NCBI RefSeq assembly: GCF_023973825.1
Contig: NC_090117.1
Span: 1,017,501-1,081,500, forward strand
Origin: Plasmodium brasilianum
Taxonomy: Eukaryota > Apicomplexa > Aconoidasida > Haemosporida > Plasmodiidae
DNA length: 64,000 nucleotides
Direction of reading: 5' to 3'
Within the stretch, counting starts at the first letter, position 1; every line of letters begins with the position of its first letter. Below are positions 40,971 to 54,538 of this stretch, piece by piece. Below the pieces are notes generated by a model. The model made no database searches. It was not told the origin of the DNA and saw nothing but the letters and a program-made list of their open reading frames with translations. The position numbers and the translations under genes were made by a program.

Positions 40971-41978
40971 CTAATCACTTAATAAATGTTCATCATCAGG
41001 ATAATCTGAAGAAGAATCTTCTTGATGAGATGGAATAAATAAGTAAAACATTTCACTGACAAAATTAGATGTTCTCATAGCTGCGTTAACTAGTAGTTGT
41101 ACTGGTATCTCTATACCAGCATCTTCAGCAAGCTCTTCATGATAATAACTTATAAGTTGTAAATCGTTAATAACATCTTTTTTTTCTTTTAAAGTATTTT
41201 TACATGATATATAACAAAAAAGCCCTTTAAAAACGTTTTGTTCAATTTCGAAAATATTTTTCAATATTAATAAATAATTTTCATTTAAATCTTCATCAAG
41301 ACAAAAATCTGTGATACGGTTTTTTATTCTAAGTGCCATGGAATCTAAAAGTTCAAAAGGTACTTTTAAATTATCCATTTTTTTAGCATTTTTAAAAATT
41401 TCAAGTATGATAGTAAAATGATTATTTATGATTCTTTTTTTTTCTTCAATAGAAGAACAATGAACTAACTTATTTACATACGTATTAGTTGTTTCAAATT
41501 CTAGATTTAAAATTAAGATGATAATATCATATAATTCAGATATATTATAAAGATCTTCATTCTCACTCATGTTATCTAGTTCGTCTTGAACAGAATGATC
41601 AAGGTTAACATTTTCATCTTGTCCTTCATATTCTTCATAGTTATAAATGTTATAGCCTAATCCATCGACTTCTTCATTATATGCACTGTTATATATGGAT
41701 CCTTGATCAACAGAACTGTCATTATAGTAGTCACTTGTTATATATGCATGCCCATTATTGTAAAGATAATTATTTGGAGTTTCGTTATATTCATTTATAT
41801 CTCCGTGCACCTCTACTACTTGTCCATTAATTGATGGCAGCAAGGTTCCGTTTATATTTTCAAATGAATTATCGATTTTCCTTAAAAAGCACAAGACTTG
41901 GTCATCAAACAAACTGATATTAAATATACTTTTTAAAAGTATGTTAAGAGATAATAGAAAAATGTATTTCTTAAACAT
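40971..41978 (-). CDS. Secreted helical protein, unknown family
   Basis: 335 residues. The N-terminus (KKYIFLLSLNILLKSIFNIS) looks like a signal peptide, with no second hydrophobic segment and no clear RxLxE/Q/D motif, so export beyond the vacuole is not indicated. Residues about 60-140 are Asn/Tyr/Asp-rich and low in complexity. Residues about 145-320 form an amphipathic helical domain with Cys at about 174, 228, 256 and 260. The tail is acidic (SSSDYPDDEHLLSD). It has no Trp in the helical domain, unlike PHIST or tryptophan-rich proteins. It lies between ETRAMP and the first PHIST gene, where host-interaction genes cluster. I do not recognise the family. Single exon, start at the ATG preceding the signal peptide. 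Confidence 0.7.
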   Translation of the reverse strand: MFKKYIFLLSLNILLKSIFNISLFDDQVLCFLRKIDNSFENINGTLLPSINGQVVEVHGDINEYNETPNNYLYNNGHAYITSDYYNDSSVDQGSIYNSAYNEEVDGLGYNIYNYEEYEGQDENVNLDHSVQDELDNMSENEDLYNISELYDIIILILNLEFETTNTYVNKLVHCSSIEEKKRIINNHFTIILEIFKNAKKMDNLKVPFELLDSMALRIKNRITDFCLDEDLNENYLLILKNIFEIEQNVFKGLFCYISCKNTLKEKKDVINDLQLISYYHEELAEDAGIEIPVQLLVNAAMRTSNFVSEMFYLFIPSHQEDSSSDYPDDEHLLSD

Positions 41979-44312
41979 TTTGCTTCAAATTTAGTAATTA
42001 AAAATAAATGAAAATGTTAAATTAAAATTTTCTTTATTATCAGTATAGCAGTTCTACAGATATGTAGCTGCTGAGAGTTACACTTAAATGAGACAACTGG
42101 ATATTAAGTATTTATGATGTGCGCGTTATATTACTATATATATATATATATATATATATACATACATTACGTTTATAATTACTACATTCATGTATATTGC
42201 CCCATATGCAAAATTTAGAAACATAGAAGAGTATAATTAGTAGAAAATCTTTTTCTTGGTAAGTAAAAATAATTATTGTCCTAATTTTAAAAAATACAAT
42301 TTAGGAACTTTAAAACCAAAATAGTACTGAAAAATATGATGAGTACATATATGCATATATTTTTTTTCTGTTAAAAGGGGACTAATAATTTTTTTTTATT
42401 TTTTAGATTTTATTGCAACAGAAAGGCAATTTTTAATTCATAATTATATAAGCAACGCTTTGAGACTTCATATTTTGCAATTTTGCATTTTAGTTATTGT
42501 TCTTAATAATAGTGATATTTTATATGCTTAAAAAATTTACAAAAAAGAAAAAGAAAATTACTACTATTAGTATGTATATATATGCATACAAAATAGAACA
42601 ATAGTAAGAGTAAAATAGTTGTAATAAATGAAATAAAGAATAAAATTGAAATAATGATTTAACATATCTTCACTAGTATCATTCTATTGTGAAAATAATT
42701 AAAAGTTGTTTGCGTACTCACCCCACTACATAGTGAAAATTTGACAGAGTTTTTTGAATAAAACTAAACTGTTGTTTTTTTTAAATACAAGCATATAAGT
42801 ACTCCTACAATAATTGAAAGAATTGTATATTATTATAATTATAATATAATTAAAACGTTTTTAATTATAATATTTTTTACGAACAAACCAATAGTGCATT
42901 TTTGTCATACAATATTACATATTATTTTGAGGAGTTTTTAATTATAAGATAAAAAAAAAAAAATACAAAAATTGTACCCTAAAATTTCTACTGTTATCAC
43001 GTGAAAAAAAAGAAAACATAATAATAATAAAGAAAAAATAATAGTAATAGAAATAATAATAGTAATGGTAATAATAATAATAGAAATAATAATAGTAATA
43101 GAAATAATAATTGTTATAAAAATAATAATTGTTATAAAAATAATAATTGTTATAAAAATAATAATTGTTATAAAAATAATAATTATTATAAAAATAATAA
43201 TTATAAAAATAATAATTGTTATAAAAATAATAATTGTTATAAAAATAATAATAATAATAATAATAAAGTAATATTAAATGAAAAAACTTTTCTTATTATT
43301 CTAAAAAATTAAAAGGAATATAAAAATTTATTTAAAACAATAAAAGAGATGATTTTTGTTCAAAATAATTTTGCAATGCCGGAATTAAATGAAACAAAAA
43401 AAAATATATAAAGCAAATAAAATGCAAAAATGCAAAAAAAAAAAAATAGATTTATGTATTCCGATTAAAATATTCATTATTTATATTTTTATAATAATTA
43501 ATCCCGTTAAGTTATATAATATATTGAAAAAATATATATAGTTGAATTGGCAGTACAAGTTTTATATTTTTTTGGATTATGTATTAGTAAACATACTGTA
43601 GTAAAATTAAATATAGATTAATATACTGTATGATAGTATTAGCTAAGGGATAATTTATAATATGTAGGAGCAAGGGTTCTACGTCGTATAAGTATGTAAA
43701 TATACCTATGTAAGTATATGTATGTATATATATATGTATATATGTATGTGTATATATATATGTATGTGTATATATATGTGGATGTGTATATTTAATGAAA
43801 ATGTTATAAAAATGAGTGTTCGAATGTGAAATAATAGAAACCAACGACCATTAATAGTAAATACTCATCATATCTCTATAATGAAATAAAGAAAAACTAA
43901 CCATGCTACAGCCCTCAATTATTCGATATCTTTAATTTGGTTAAAATTTCAAAATAATAAAAATTATGAAGTAAAAATAGAAATTCATATATATAAGTAT
44001 ACATTTTCCTTCAACGATTTTCGCCTGTCTATTTTTCATATTCATACTGTAATGAAAATTAGGTTTCTTCCATACTTATAACGAAACATCAAAGTAATAA
44101 TCGAATTCGTAAAAAGAGTTTTAATGTAATACGTCCTTCTAAGTAAGATGTATATATATTTTAAAGACCAAAATTTGTATATAAATTAAAAATGTGTATA
44201 TAATTTAATCACTTGTACATTTACAAGTGTCGCTTTCTATTTATGGACTCCTTTTGTTCAAGCATCTACATGAATATTTATGCTTACAGTATGATATTGA
44301 TAATAAGACATG

Positions 44313-44344
<32 letters not shown>

Positions 44345-45097
44345 ACAGTCTTCAATGTGAGAAACCATTAAAATACAAAAAGGGGTATTAGTAATTTATA
44401 ACTTTTACAAGATATAGAGGTTTTAATATATCGAATAAAGAAGCAATGAACATGTAGTAGTATATTCCATAATATATTTTTTCCACCTAGAGTAAATTTT
44501 TTTTATTTCTCAGCTGTTCATCATAAGTGGACATTTTTTTTTTGATAGTTTTTTTTCCATTTTCCTTATTAATTTTTTATCCTATTTTTTACTTAGGCAA
44601 CTGTAGTATATATGCTATTTTTATTGCCCAACTACAATAACATTCTTTGCTAAAAAGTTGAGATGATTTTATATGTATCATCCGTTTAAGTAAACATCAT
44701 TCCATGTATGTACATATGTAAATAAATATATATATTTTACAATAAAAAAACATTTGTACATTAGTTTTATCGTTTAAGTAAATTGTATTTATAGTATAAA
44801 GGCCATAAGTTTTATAATTAAGGAAAAACTTTTTTTTTTCTTTTTTTTCTTAATAGAATATTTTCGTTTCATTTATAATTTGACAAAAAAGGACAATTAA
44901 TTTTGGGGAGTCCATATATAATTGCATTTTGTAGTCATTTATTTTTCATTCGAAGGTAATTTTGTGCTTTAGTAAATAGCGGAAATTACTTATATAATGT
45001 ATATATATATAAATGATAAAAGAAAGCAAAATATATTTTGTGTTGTCGCCAACAAAATTACAGCAACAGTAAAAAAACATAAATACTCTTAACAGTA

Positions 45098-45147
<50 letters not shown>

Positions 45148-47127
45148 CATATATATAAATATATATAAATATATATAAATAAGTATATATAATTATTATT
45201 GTCATGTTTTTTTTGGTTCATTAAATTTAATCGTATATATGATATTTTATTACAAATTAAATTTTGTTTTAAAAAAGACTTTTTTTATAGATCATTTGGT
45301 TAATATCCTTTTTTCATGATTTTTTTTTCCCCCTTATATATTTTAAAATTATATGCAAAAAAAAAAAAAAAGGTTTTCAGAATTCTTATATATTTATTCA
45401 TAGATAAAATACAGTTGTATGTATATAATGAAAATATATTTGCTAGGTTTATATTATAGAATGAAAAATTTGCAAATTTCTTAAGACATGAAAAAAATAT
45501 TTTTTTCACTTTTTTAATAAAGCAAATAAGAAAAGATATGCCTCCCCACTAGGTAAATAATATCGAATCGCACTATAAATTGCTGCTATATTATTATTTT
45601 AATTTTTTAACTTTTATTTATTGTTATATATATGAATTTGCATTTTCTCTAAATTCTCTTTTGGTCAATTTTATTCTGTTCCCTTGTTTTTAATCTAATA
45701 CTGCAGAAGTATAATTAAATTAGTTAAAAATTAAAGATAATAAATTAAAAAAAAAAAAACATTTTAATTACATTCAATAAAGAAAAATGGATAAATTTGG
45801 AACCTGGAATTGTTATAAATATTATATTGATGAATCATATAATAAATAAAATTAAAGACAAATTTATTAGGATAATAAAAGATAAATTTTTAAAAAATAA
45901 ATATAAAAAAAAGAAAATAAAAAAAAAAAGAAGATATAATTAATATTACTTCTAATAATATTGCCCTATCTACATAATAAATATATATATATATTATTAT
46001 TATTAATTTCTTAAATACATTTTCTTATCATTTTTATCTCTTTTTAAAAAAAAAAAAATAAAAATTTGTTTTTTTGTAAAACTTACCTTTTAATAATTAA
46101 AACGATGTATACTCTACTATTATATAAATATATATTTATGCTTTATCTTGACAAATATAGTTCAGTTTTGTAATTTATTACATAGTTAATATGTAAGATC
46201 GGTAACATAAATTATAGAGGTGTTCTTATATTTTGTAATAAAAAAAATTTTATCAGCATGCAAATTATCCTTGTTTTAAAGAATTTATTTTTTTCTAAAT
46301 TATCATATTTTAATTATTTATATAACTTTTTTTTAACTTAAATTTTATTTTTTTTTTAATTTATACTTATTTACCCATTAATCTTATGTAGATATATGTA
46401 GGTATATAAAAATTAATCCTACTATATATAAGCTGAAAAATACAGAACAAAAAAAAAAAGTACAGTATCACTACATTTTAACCTAATTTTTGGCATTATT
46501 TTTATTATTCTCTCCCTATTTTATTTTATAATTTTTATGCTTTTAAATGATAATTATTTGTTAAAACTTCATTTCCTATAGAAAATAATATTTCATGAAA
46601 TAAATTACAAAGAAGAAAAAAAAAATTGTATTTTTGTAGAAATAATTTTTTCGTAAAAAATATTATATATATGCATAATATAATATTATCAATGATAAAT
46701 ATTATTTTGGTTATTTTGAAAATGTAAAAGTTATCAGATATTTATTAAAATTTCCATGAAAATTTAATTAATTTTTTTTTCTTTTTTTTTTTTTGTATTA
46801 TATTATTTTTTATCTTTTTTAAATTTCATTTAAATTATAAATTAATAGATTTGTTGTTAATTATACATGAAATAATATATAAAAGTATAATAAGATATAT
46901 AAAAAGTGATCCATTCTTTTCTTTTTGTGTTCTTTTTTTTTTTAGAACAAAGCTGTTAATATTTTTATGAATATAATAAAATAACAGAAAACAGATTATT
47001 ATATATATATTTTTACATTTATGAATATTTTATGGAATAACAAATATATGAAAGTGCTGTTTCAAATATATAATATATATTTATTTTAAAAAAGAAAAAA
47101 AAAAAATATATATATATATATATATAA
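41979..47127. other. Long gene-poor divergent spacer
   Basis: 5.1 kb between the secreted protein (-) and the PHIST gene (+). I see no gene. It has an 18-bp minisatellite at 43.1 kb (separate entry), a TG/TA mixed repeat near 43690-43790, a (TA)n at 45102-45141 and poly-A/T. It must include both promoters and may include long 5' UTRs. Confidence 0.55.
43111..43248. repeat. 18-bp minisatellite, about seven copies
   Basis: Imperfect tandem copies of an 18-base unit (TTGTTATAAAAATAATAA). Some copies have TTATTATAAAA and one is shortened. It is flanked by ATAGTAATAGAAATAATA-type repeats on the left and ATA trinucleotides on the right. The Ile-Val open frame across it is an artefact. Confidence 0.9.
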
Positions 47128-49197
47128 ATGGAACTTTCCAAAGGAGCAACTTCTAATATTACCATACCTTTGGCAGCTAATAATAACAATGGAAATGTTC
47201 AAAAATGTGGAAAGAAATCGAAGAACAGAAGACAACAACAAGGTGCTTGGAGATTTAGGAAAATTACTATGATTTCCGTTGTTTCCTTGTATATCTTTTT
47301 AAAGGTAAAAATAAATAATTAAAAAATATAAAAAAAATTCATGAACAACCGACTTCCGTAGTTTATTATGATATAATATATACCTTACAATAATACATTT
47401 TTGTTTTAGCAAGTTATTATAAATGAATTGATTATTTATGTGAAAATTATGCATCCTAATATATATGTATTGCTTCTAATATGTATGTATTACATATAAT
47501 TATATATGTATAGTATTTGTTACATATATGCATAATTTGCATTTTGCATACGTTTCAAACAAGTATTATTTTATTTTATTTTTTTATGGTACAAATAGTA
47601 TGGTGCTAATTTCCAAAGTCAGAATGATTTAGATATACAATTTAATAATAGATTTTCAAGAAATTTATTACAACTAGAAGAAGAAAATGTGACAAAGAAT
47701 GAAAATCAAGGAGCGCAAGTACTTGATGGCGAAAAATTATTAACCAAAGAGAACGAAGAAAATATATATGAAGATGTGAATAATAATAATACCCCTTCTG
47801 TTGAACAAGAAAAAGTAGAGAATACGCATAATGATAACTTAAATAATATGGATCTTGGTGACAGATCTCAAGAATTAGATAACGGGAGCAATGTGGATGA
47901 CGATGAAAATGATAATAATACAGATTTGAGTGAGGGAGCTACGGGTGAAACAGAAAAGACAAGGACTCTTGAAGATAATGAGAATGAGGATGAAGAAAAT
48001 TTAAAAATGGATTCTTCTAGTGAGAAAAATGCAGAACAAAGGAACACCGCACTGTCAGATCTATCTAAGCATATTTCTAGAAATGCTGTAGCCTTTATTA
48101 AGAAAAGAGGTTTTGCTTCATATGGAATGGACAGGAATGTACAAAATACTAAATCAGAAACATGTAATTCAGGTGAAGATAATAAAGATGATGTTTTAAA
48201 TAGAGACAATACTGATATTTCAAGGAGTAAGAAAGATTTATCAAAATATATTTTAAAGACTGCGCCCCTCGAGAACAACACTGATATTAATGTATTACAT
48301 GTTTTAATGGATAGTGCAAACGATCCTTTAAATAACGAATTAATGTGCCCCAAAATAAGCAACGTTAAAGATGTAAATGAGGATGGAGAAATTACAGGAA
48401 AAATTAAAAAAAACAAAAAAAAAGGTGCGGCTGTACCGCCTAATGTTGCAGGTGATGATGACTTTTTTAGTGAGAGTTGTAACATGACAGAAAAAAAGAA
48501 AAAAAAAAAAAGAAAAATAAAAAAAACATGTAAAATGTTAAGAAGAGTAAAACGTTATGAAAAAGATTTAGAAAAGTATTTTCCAAAAATAATTAGATAT
48601 ATTCCTGAATATTCAACAGATAACGCATATAAAATGCACAAATTGATATTTGGAGATATCGAACATAATAGCAATGTTGGTGCGTACAGTACAAGTACGT
48701 ATTGTTATGAAATAACTGATTTTGATGAGAGATTACGTGACTCTACTATAAAGAAAATGATTGATAATTTAGATCATGTTCCAGATAAGCAAGATATGTT
48801 CTCTATATGGTGGCAAGTTGTGAGAAATGAGAAATATAAATATATCAATGTTCAAAATCATTTAAGACAAATTTTTCATGATATGAAAAATGAAGGTAAG
48901 ATAGCAAATTGTGTTCTTAACGAAAGATGGCTAGAATGCCAAGAACTCGCTGAGAAAAAGTTTGGACTACTCTTTACAGAAATACAAAACATGTGCTATG
49001 AAATGATTAAAAATGATAATATTACACTCCCTGTATTTAAAGAATATATAAACAGCCTCAGAACATTAATTGCAGATATTTCTGAAAATGTACAAGCAGA
49101 AGGTACAAACATTTTAAAAGCACCATTTGTTTCAAAAAAAGATATACCACAAGTAAGTAAGGGTGCAAAATACTGGTTGAAATGTTTCTTCAACTGA
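47128..49197 (+). CDS. PHIST-domain exported protein, two exons, PEXEL
   Basis: Exon 1 is 47128-47304 (59 codons, donor AAG|GTAAAA); exon 2 is 47599-49197 (acceptor AATAG). Both junctions are phase 0, giving 591 residues. Exon 1 ends in a recessed hydrophobic segment (KITMISVVSLYIFLK). RNLLQ at about 80-84 fits the PEXEL motif RxLxE/Q/D, which is cut in the ER for export to the red cell. An acidic Asn/Asp/Glu-rich linker follows, then a Lys-rich stretch near 325-350. The PHIST/PRESAN domain covers about 360-580, with typical Trp residues (SIWWQVV and NERWLECQE). PHIST proteins bind host cytoskeleton or surface complexes. From position beside the ETRAMP block it might be the counterpart of the P. 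falciparum PHISTc/LSAP2 gene, but this is only a guess. Exon 2 read alone would start artificially at a GTG. Confidence 0.9.
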
Positions 49198-50746
49198 GCA
49201 GGTCCACAAAATTAATAATACATATTATTAATATACGTTACAACGTTAAAAAACAAGTACGAGGGGGAGAAAATACATATTTATTTTTCTCCTAATGAAT
49301 GTTATATTTTTAATGATAAAAATTACAGATTATATTTTAAAGACGATGAATCTGGAAAGATATATAAATGATATTTATATGTTTATACGAGCAATAATAA
49401 TAGGGTAGAAATGACAGAATAACATAATAATAAGATATGCATTTGTAAAATGTGTATGGGCGTATGCCAGTTATTATATGCATATGATGCATGTATACCC
49501 TCGTGTAATGTATGTATATAATGAATTATATATATATGTGTATATATAATTACATTTTAAATAAGAGATAAATAGGAAAAGAGAATAATATATTGAACCT
49601 TTTTCTTGAATAATCATGTTACTATTTCATTATATATATAATAAATATATAAGAGTTTTATGAAAAAAGGTTTCATGTGAAAGGTTAGTAAAACATATAA
49701 TTATTAATATTAATTTTATTCGTTATTTATAATTTTTCTTAATTTTTTAAAGACCACATAGATTATTATTTCTTTTTATCTGGATTTTTTTTTTTTTTTT
49801 ATTTTTATTTTATTTCATTTCATTTCATTTTCTTTTTTTTCTTCTAAGTTTTTATGTTAAATTTTTAATGATATTTGTTATATTATTATGTTAAGAAAAA
49901 CGTTTTTATGAAAAATTATTATTTATTTATTATTTTTTTTTTTTTTTATAATTTACGGTTTTTGCCATATATTAAAAAATAGTTCTTGTTTTATAAACAT
50001 TTTTAAAAAAACTTAGCCAGAAATTTATATGTGAAAAATAAATATTTAAAAAAAATTAGAAAAAGGGTTTTAATGACGATATATACCAGTTCATACAAAC
50101 CCAAATGATATTAAAGATTTTGATGTGCAAATCACGAAACTCCTTTTTTCTAGGCATTTTAAGAAACCTCGTTCATTAATTAAATATAACAGTTGATAGA
50201 TGCTCAAAACTTTTCAAGAATGATAATTCATTTTAGGAAAGAATGAAATATGATTTATATATAATAATTCAGTACACATAATAGATTATGTAAATATAAA
50301 TTTTTTCATATAGATGTATATTCATAAATATATGGAAGCAAAGTTTATAATTTAAGGGGTTAGATTAGAAGCTTTATTGTCTACTTTCCTTTTACATTTT
50401 TAAGTTCTTTTAAAATAAGAACATAATTTTTTTTTTTAATCTTTTTAATATATATTTTACTGATATTAATAACAATACCAGATTTTTAATTTATCATTTT
50501 TTATAAAAATTTAAGAATTTAGAAAGGACAAATTATATATAAATACATTATGAACATGTTCGTATAAAAAAAAAAAAAAAAAAAAAGTTAATTCCAAAAT
50601 TCTAAAAAGTAGCACAATGTTTTGTTAGGTTAATGAGCGATAATTAAATCACAAATAATTTTACAATAAGTAACTAAGTAATTAAAATAAAAATATACTT
50701 AATCTGTTATAAAACTGATAAATATAAAAATTTAAATAACATATAT

Positions 50747-50780
<34 letters not shown>

Positions 50781-50845
50781 GGGAATACATTTGTTACACT
50801 AAATATGTCATATAACTTCTTTTTTATTTTTTTTTATTATTTGTT
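49198..50845. other. Convergent spacer, no gene seen
   Basis: 1.6 kb between the PHIST gene and the tryptophan-rich gene. It contains poly-T at about 49787-49801, a (TTTCA)n-like stretch near 49806-49830, a poly-A run at 50568-50586 and a TA run near 50742-50780. It is probably 3' UTRs. Confidence 0.6.
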
Positions 50846-51793
50846 TTATTTTTTCATCTTTGCTACTTCTTGAGCAGATTCTTCGATTGTATTATAGTTA
50901 CTATTCCATTCTGATATAACATGATTTAAAAAAACATTAAAATCTGTTTTAGCCCAAAATATCCATATTTCTGCAATTTTTTCCTTGTCACGTATGGACA
51001 GATCTGGACTATTCAATTTAGAACTTATTAATTTATGGGTATTTTCTAAATACTTAGACCATTTCCTAGTCCACATATCCTGTTTCCATGCTTTGTCCAT
51101 TTTTTTTGTTTTCTCCTTATACGTATTTTCCATCTCTACAATAGTTGTTTTCCATGCTTTAGTTATTTTTCTACATAAAAATGCTAACTTATCCACACTT
51201 TGAGTATTTTTTTTTTCCTGTCCTAATGGTTTTTTTTTTCTACAATTCTCATTCTTTTTATCAGATGATGCTGGTTCTAATTGTATAGAAAAAGTTTTTC
51301 TCCATATTTCTTCTTTTTTTCCAGCTATTATTCTCTTATATCTTATTCTGTATCTATCTTGACATGTAATTCCACTAATAACACTTTTAAAAATATATCT
51401 GCATTGGACATAAAATATTATAAAGCTTATATATTGTAAAAATTTTACTAAACTTTTTTATCCGAATTGGAAATTAAAAAACCGGAAACAATCAAAATAA
51501 AAATTAACATGTTAATACATAAAGGTGTATCGCCAGTTTTTTGTGTGTAGTACATCTACATATCGGCACATATTTCTCAATATGCGCACTTATAAATGCG
51601 CATCTAGAACAACACACATATGGCAATGGTTATAAATATGAATATGTATATATATATATATATATATACATATGCATGTGTATATCTATGTATTATAAGT
51701 AACCCTCTTGAATGAATTTTACCTCGAATTGAAAGAATAGAGACATGTCAAAATTAAAACGGGTAAAAAGATACTATAAAAAAGTATGGCCAT
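50846..51793 (-). CDS. Tryptophan-rich antigen (TRAg), short, two exons
   Basis: Exon 1 is 51793-51723 and exon 2 is 51398-50846, joining in phase (71 + 553 bases, 207 residues). Exon 1 begins ATGGCCATACTT and encodes a signal peptide (MAILFYSIFLPVLILTCLYS). The donor is GAG|GTAAAA and the acceptor CAATGCAG. Exon 2 begins R-YIFKSVISGITCQDRY, runs through a Lys-rich linker with two poly-A codon runs, and ends in the Trp domain: AWK, AWKQDMWTRKW, IWIFWAKTDF and EWN. Eight Trp fall in the last 160 residues or so. The two-exon layout and Trp spacing are those of the Plasmodium tryptophan-rich antigens, which bind or interact with red cells. It is shorter than many TRAgs because of a short linker. 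No break is seen once spliced, and read without the upstream exon it looks like a 116-residue fragment. Confidence 0.88.
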
Positions 51794-52245
51794 TTATTTA
51801 TTTATTTATTTTTTTTCGGTCAAGAAATTGTAATACAGAAATATAATGAGATTATTTAAAAAAAAATGTGTCTTCTTATCAGTTATTTTCTTGTACATTT
51901 TGCAGTACTTTTTGAAATACTATAAAGGATTTATATTCATTTCAAATACAAAATAAAAAAAAAAAATAATAATAATATAATGTTATTACAAAAATATGAA
52001 ATTTCTATATTTTCTCATTTTTTTTTTTAATAAATAATTGTTGTGTACATTTTTGAAAGGAAAATGTTTCCTTTGTTATTTATGAATGAATAATTTAGAA
52101 AGCAACGGTTTTATCTAGTTAGGAAATATAAACAAATGGTAAAAAGAACTTTCTTATTAAAAGAATTATACTAAAGTTTTCACCGAACAATTAATACAAA
52201 CACAAAACAAAAAACAAAAAAATAATAATAATTAAAGTAAAAAAA

Positions 52246-52395
52246 AAAAAAATTAAAATTAAAACAAAAAAAAAATTAAAATTAAAACATAAAAAAAAAT
52301 TAAAATTAAAACATAAAAAAAAATTAAAATTAAAACAAAAATAAAAATTAAAATTAAAACAAAAAAAAAAAATTAAAACTAAAACAAAAAAAAAC
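52246..52395. repeat. A-rich tandem repeat (AAAATTAAAATTAAAAC)
   Basis: Six or so imperfect copies of a unit of about 20-23 bases with the core AAAATTAAAATTAAAAC followed by a variable A run. Non-coding. Confidence 0.85.
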
Positions 52396-54412
52396 TAAAA
52401 TTCCTATTAATAATAGTATTTTATTTTAAATCTATATAAAATTAGAGTAAGCTTTTATAAGGTTAAAATCTTTTCACAAAATAAATTCGGTTTTCAAAAA
52501 TAAAAATGTTAACTAAATTATATTACTTGGTCTTATACAAAAAACATTTATAATAAAAATTCTGGGTTGTATTGTAGAATCTTTATTCCTTTTATTTTAA
52601 GCAAAGAGTTATATAAATATATTTAAATATATGTTGCTTTATTGAAGCAAGGGCCTTTTTGTTGTTAAACTAATGTATATATATATATATATATATATAT
52701 AATTTCTTTTGTTTAACTTTGCATATATAAAATCAGTAACTTAATATTCACATGTTAAAGATCTTTGGTTCGTTATACTGTGTGATATATATTTTCAAAT
52801 AAAGCATATTAAAAAACCATAAAAACATATTAATTTTAATTACAATTTAACACTACTTCAACACCCCCCTTCTTATAATTTAAGATAACATATTCTTAAA
52901 TAGTATAACAATTTTAAGTTCAAGCCGATATATATATTAAAGGATTTTTCTAATATTTTGTTGTTCTCCCTAGTCGTTTTTTCTCTGAGTATATATAAAT
53001 ATATACATATGATGGTGTTATTATAAATTTTGTTAACATTAATTATGCAGCCTTGATATATTTCAGAATTTTATTATGTTATTTACAGTATATTTTTAAA
53101 ATAAAGAAAAATAAATATAAACTTTTGGTTAATGTTAACGAGTTAATTTTATTTTTAGAACAATATTTTTGTCATATACATAAATAATAATGCATAACGG
53201 ACAAAGATTACGTGAAAATTTAAATAATATATATAATATATATATATATATATAATATATATATATATTTAAATACTAAAATGATTTGACTCAAATTGTT
53301 CGTATATTGAAAACAAACTTCAAGATTGCTATACATTTTGAAAAAAATAGAAACTTAAAAAAAAATATATAAAAATACTTTAAGCATTTAGAAAAATGGA
53401 AAAGAATTTTTTTCAATAAAAAAAAAAAAAGGAAGAATAATGTTTTAACTTTTTTGCCTTTTTTAATTAATTCACATATTATTTTAATACGTTAATAAAT
53501 AAAAAAAAAAAAAATAGGCAAAATAATGAATTTTTTTCGTAGAAATTAATTTCATATAATGTATATAACGTAGTATATGTGTTTCATATTATGAAAAAAG
53601 ATAAAATGAAATTATTTATATACCTAGAATACATATATACATGTGCATGTAAGCTGTTTAGTTCTATTTATATGTGATACATATTTAACTGTATTCTAGG
53701 TATTAGGCGCAGAAAAAACGTTTAAGAGTTTTTTTTTTCCCCAGATATTGTATGTTCATTTTTATTTACAAATAAAGTACAATTAGAAAACATATGTTGA
53801 CATGAAAGAAAAAGAACAACCATGAGGGAGATACAGAAAAAAAAAAAAAAAAAACTATAACATATTTGCACACTAATATAAATTATTATGGATAGTGATA
53901 CAATACTTTATAAATTGGTTTCCATTTTTAGGTAAATTTTGGATTAAATCATATGATATGTAGTGTTCTTTTTTAGAAGTGCGTTTATGTAATTAATATG
54001 TAATATATGTATATTACATACATATTATGTATATGTTAATGCACATGAATAAATTGTGGTGTTCGTCTATGTTGTATTACTTCTTTTTATTCTAAAATGT
54101 TTATTATAATATCATTATTCTTGAATGAGTTTTTTTTTTAAAAAAGGAAAAATTTAAGCTGTTGTACATATTTTATTAAATGTACCCATTATAATTTAAA
54201 AATAGTTTGTTTTTATTTTCTCCTTGTACGTAAAAGAATAAATAAAAGATAAAAAAAATATATATAAAAATTGGTAGGGCCATTCTCATTTTTTAAAATA
54301 TTCCTATTAATACAATTGAAGTATGTTATAATATTTATAAAAAAGTTAATTTAATATGTTCTTTCTGAACTATAATATCAGAATATTGTTACTATTGTTT
54401 TTTTGAATATTT

Positions 54413-54538
54413 ATGAATAAGATTCAAATGGATTATTATTTATATGAAGAACTACTGTTTTGCGTATGTCTTTCTTTAGAAAAACGAAGAGAGCGGAGGC
54501 ACAATAGTTTTTTATATTTGAAAAATAATAAAAAATAG
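54413..54538 (+). other. Possible gene remnant or chance frame
   Basis: A 41-codon frame opening MNKIQMDYYLYEELLFCVCL and ending in a Lys/Arg-rich stretch. It has higher GC and complexity than its surroundings (EKRRERRHN). It has no signal peptide and no partner exon that I can identify. It may be a degraded exon or may be chance. Confidence 0.2.

Noticed and set aside
47868..48485. 205-codon antisense frame inside the PHIST gene
   Set aside because: It lies opposite the acidic/Lys-rich coding region and mirrors its codon bias. The sense strand has the full PEXEL-PHIST architecture.
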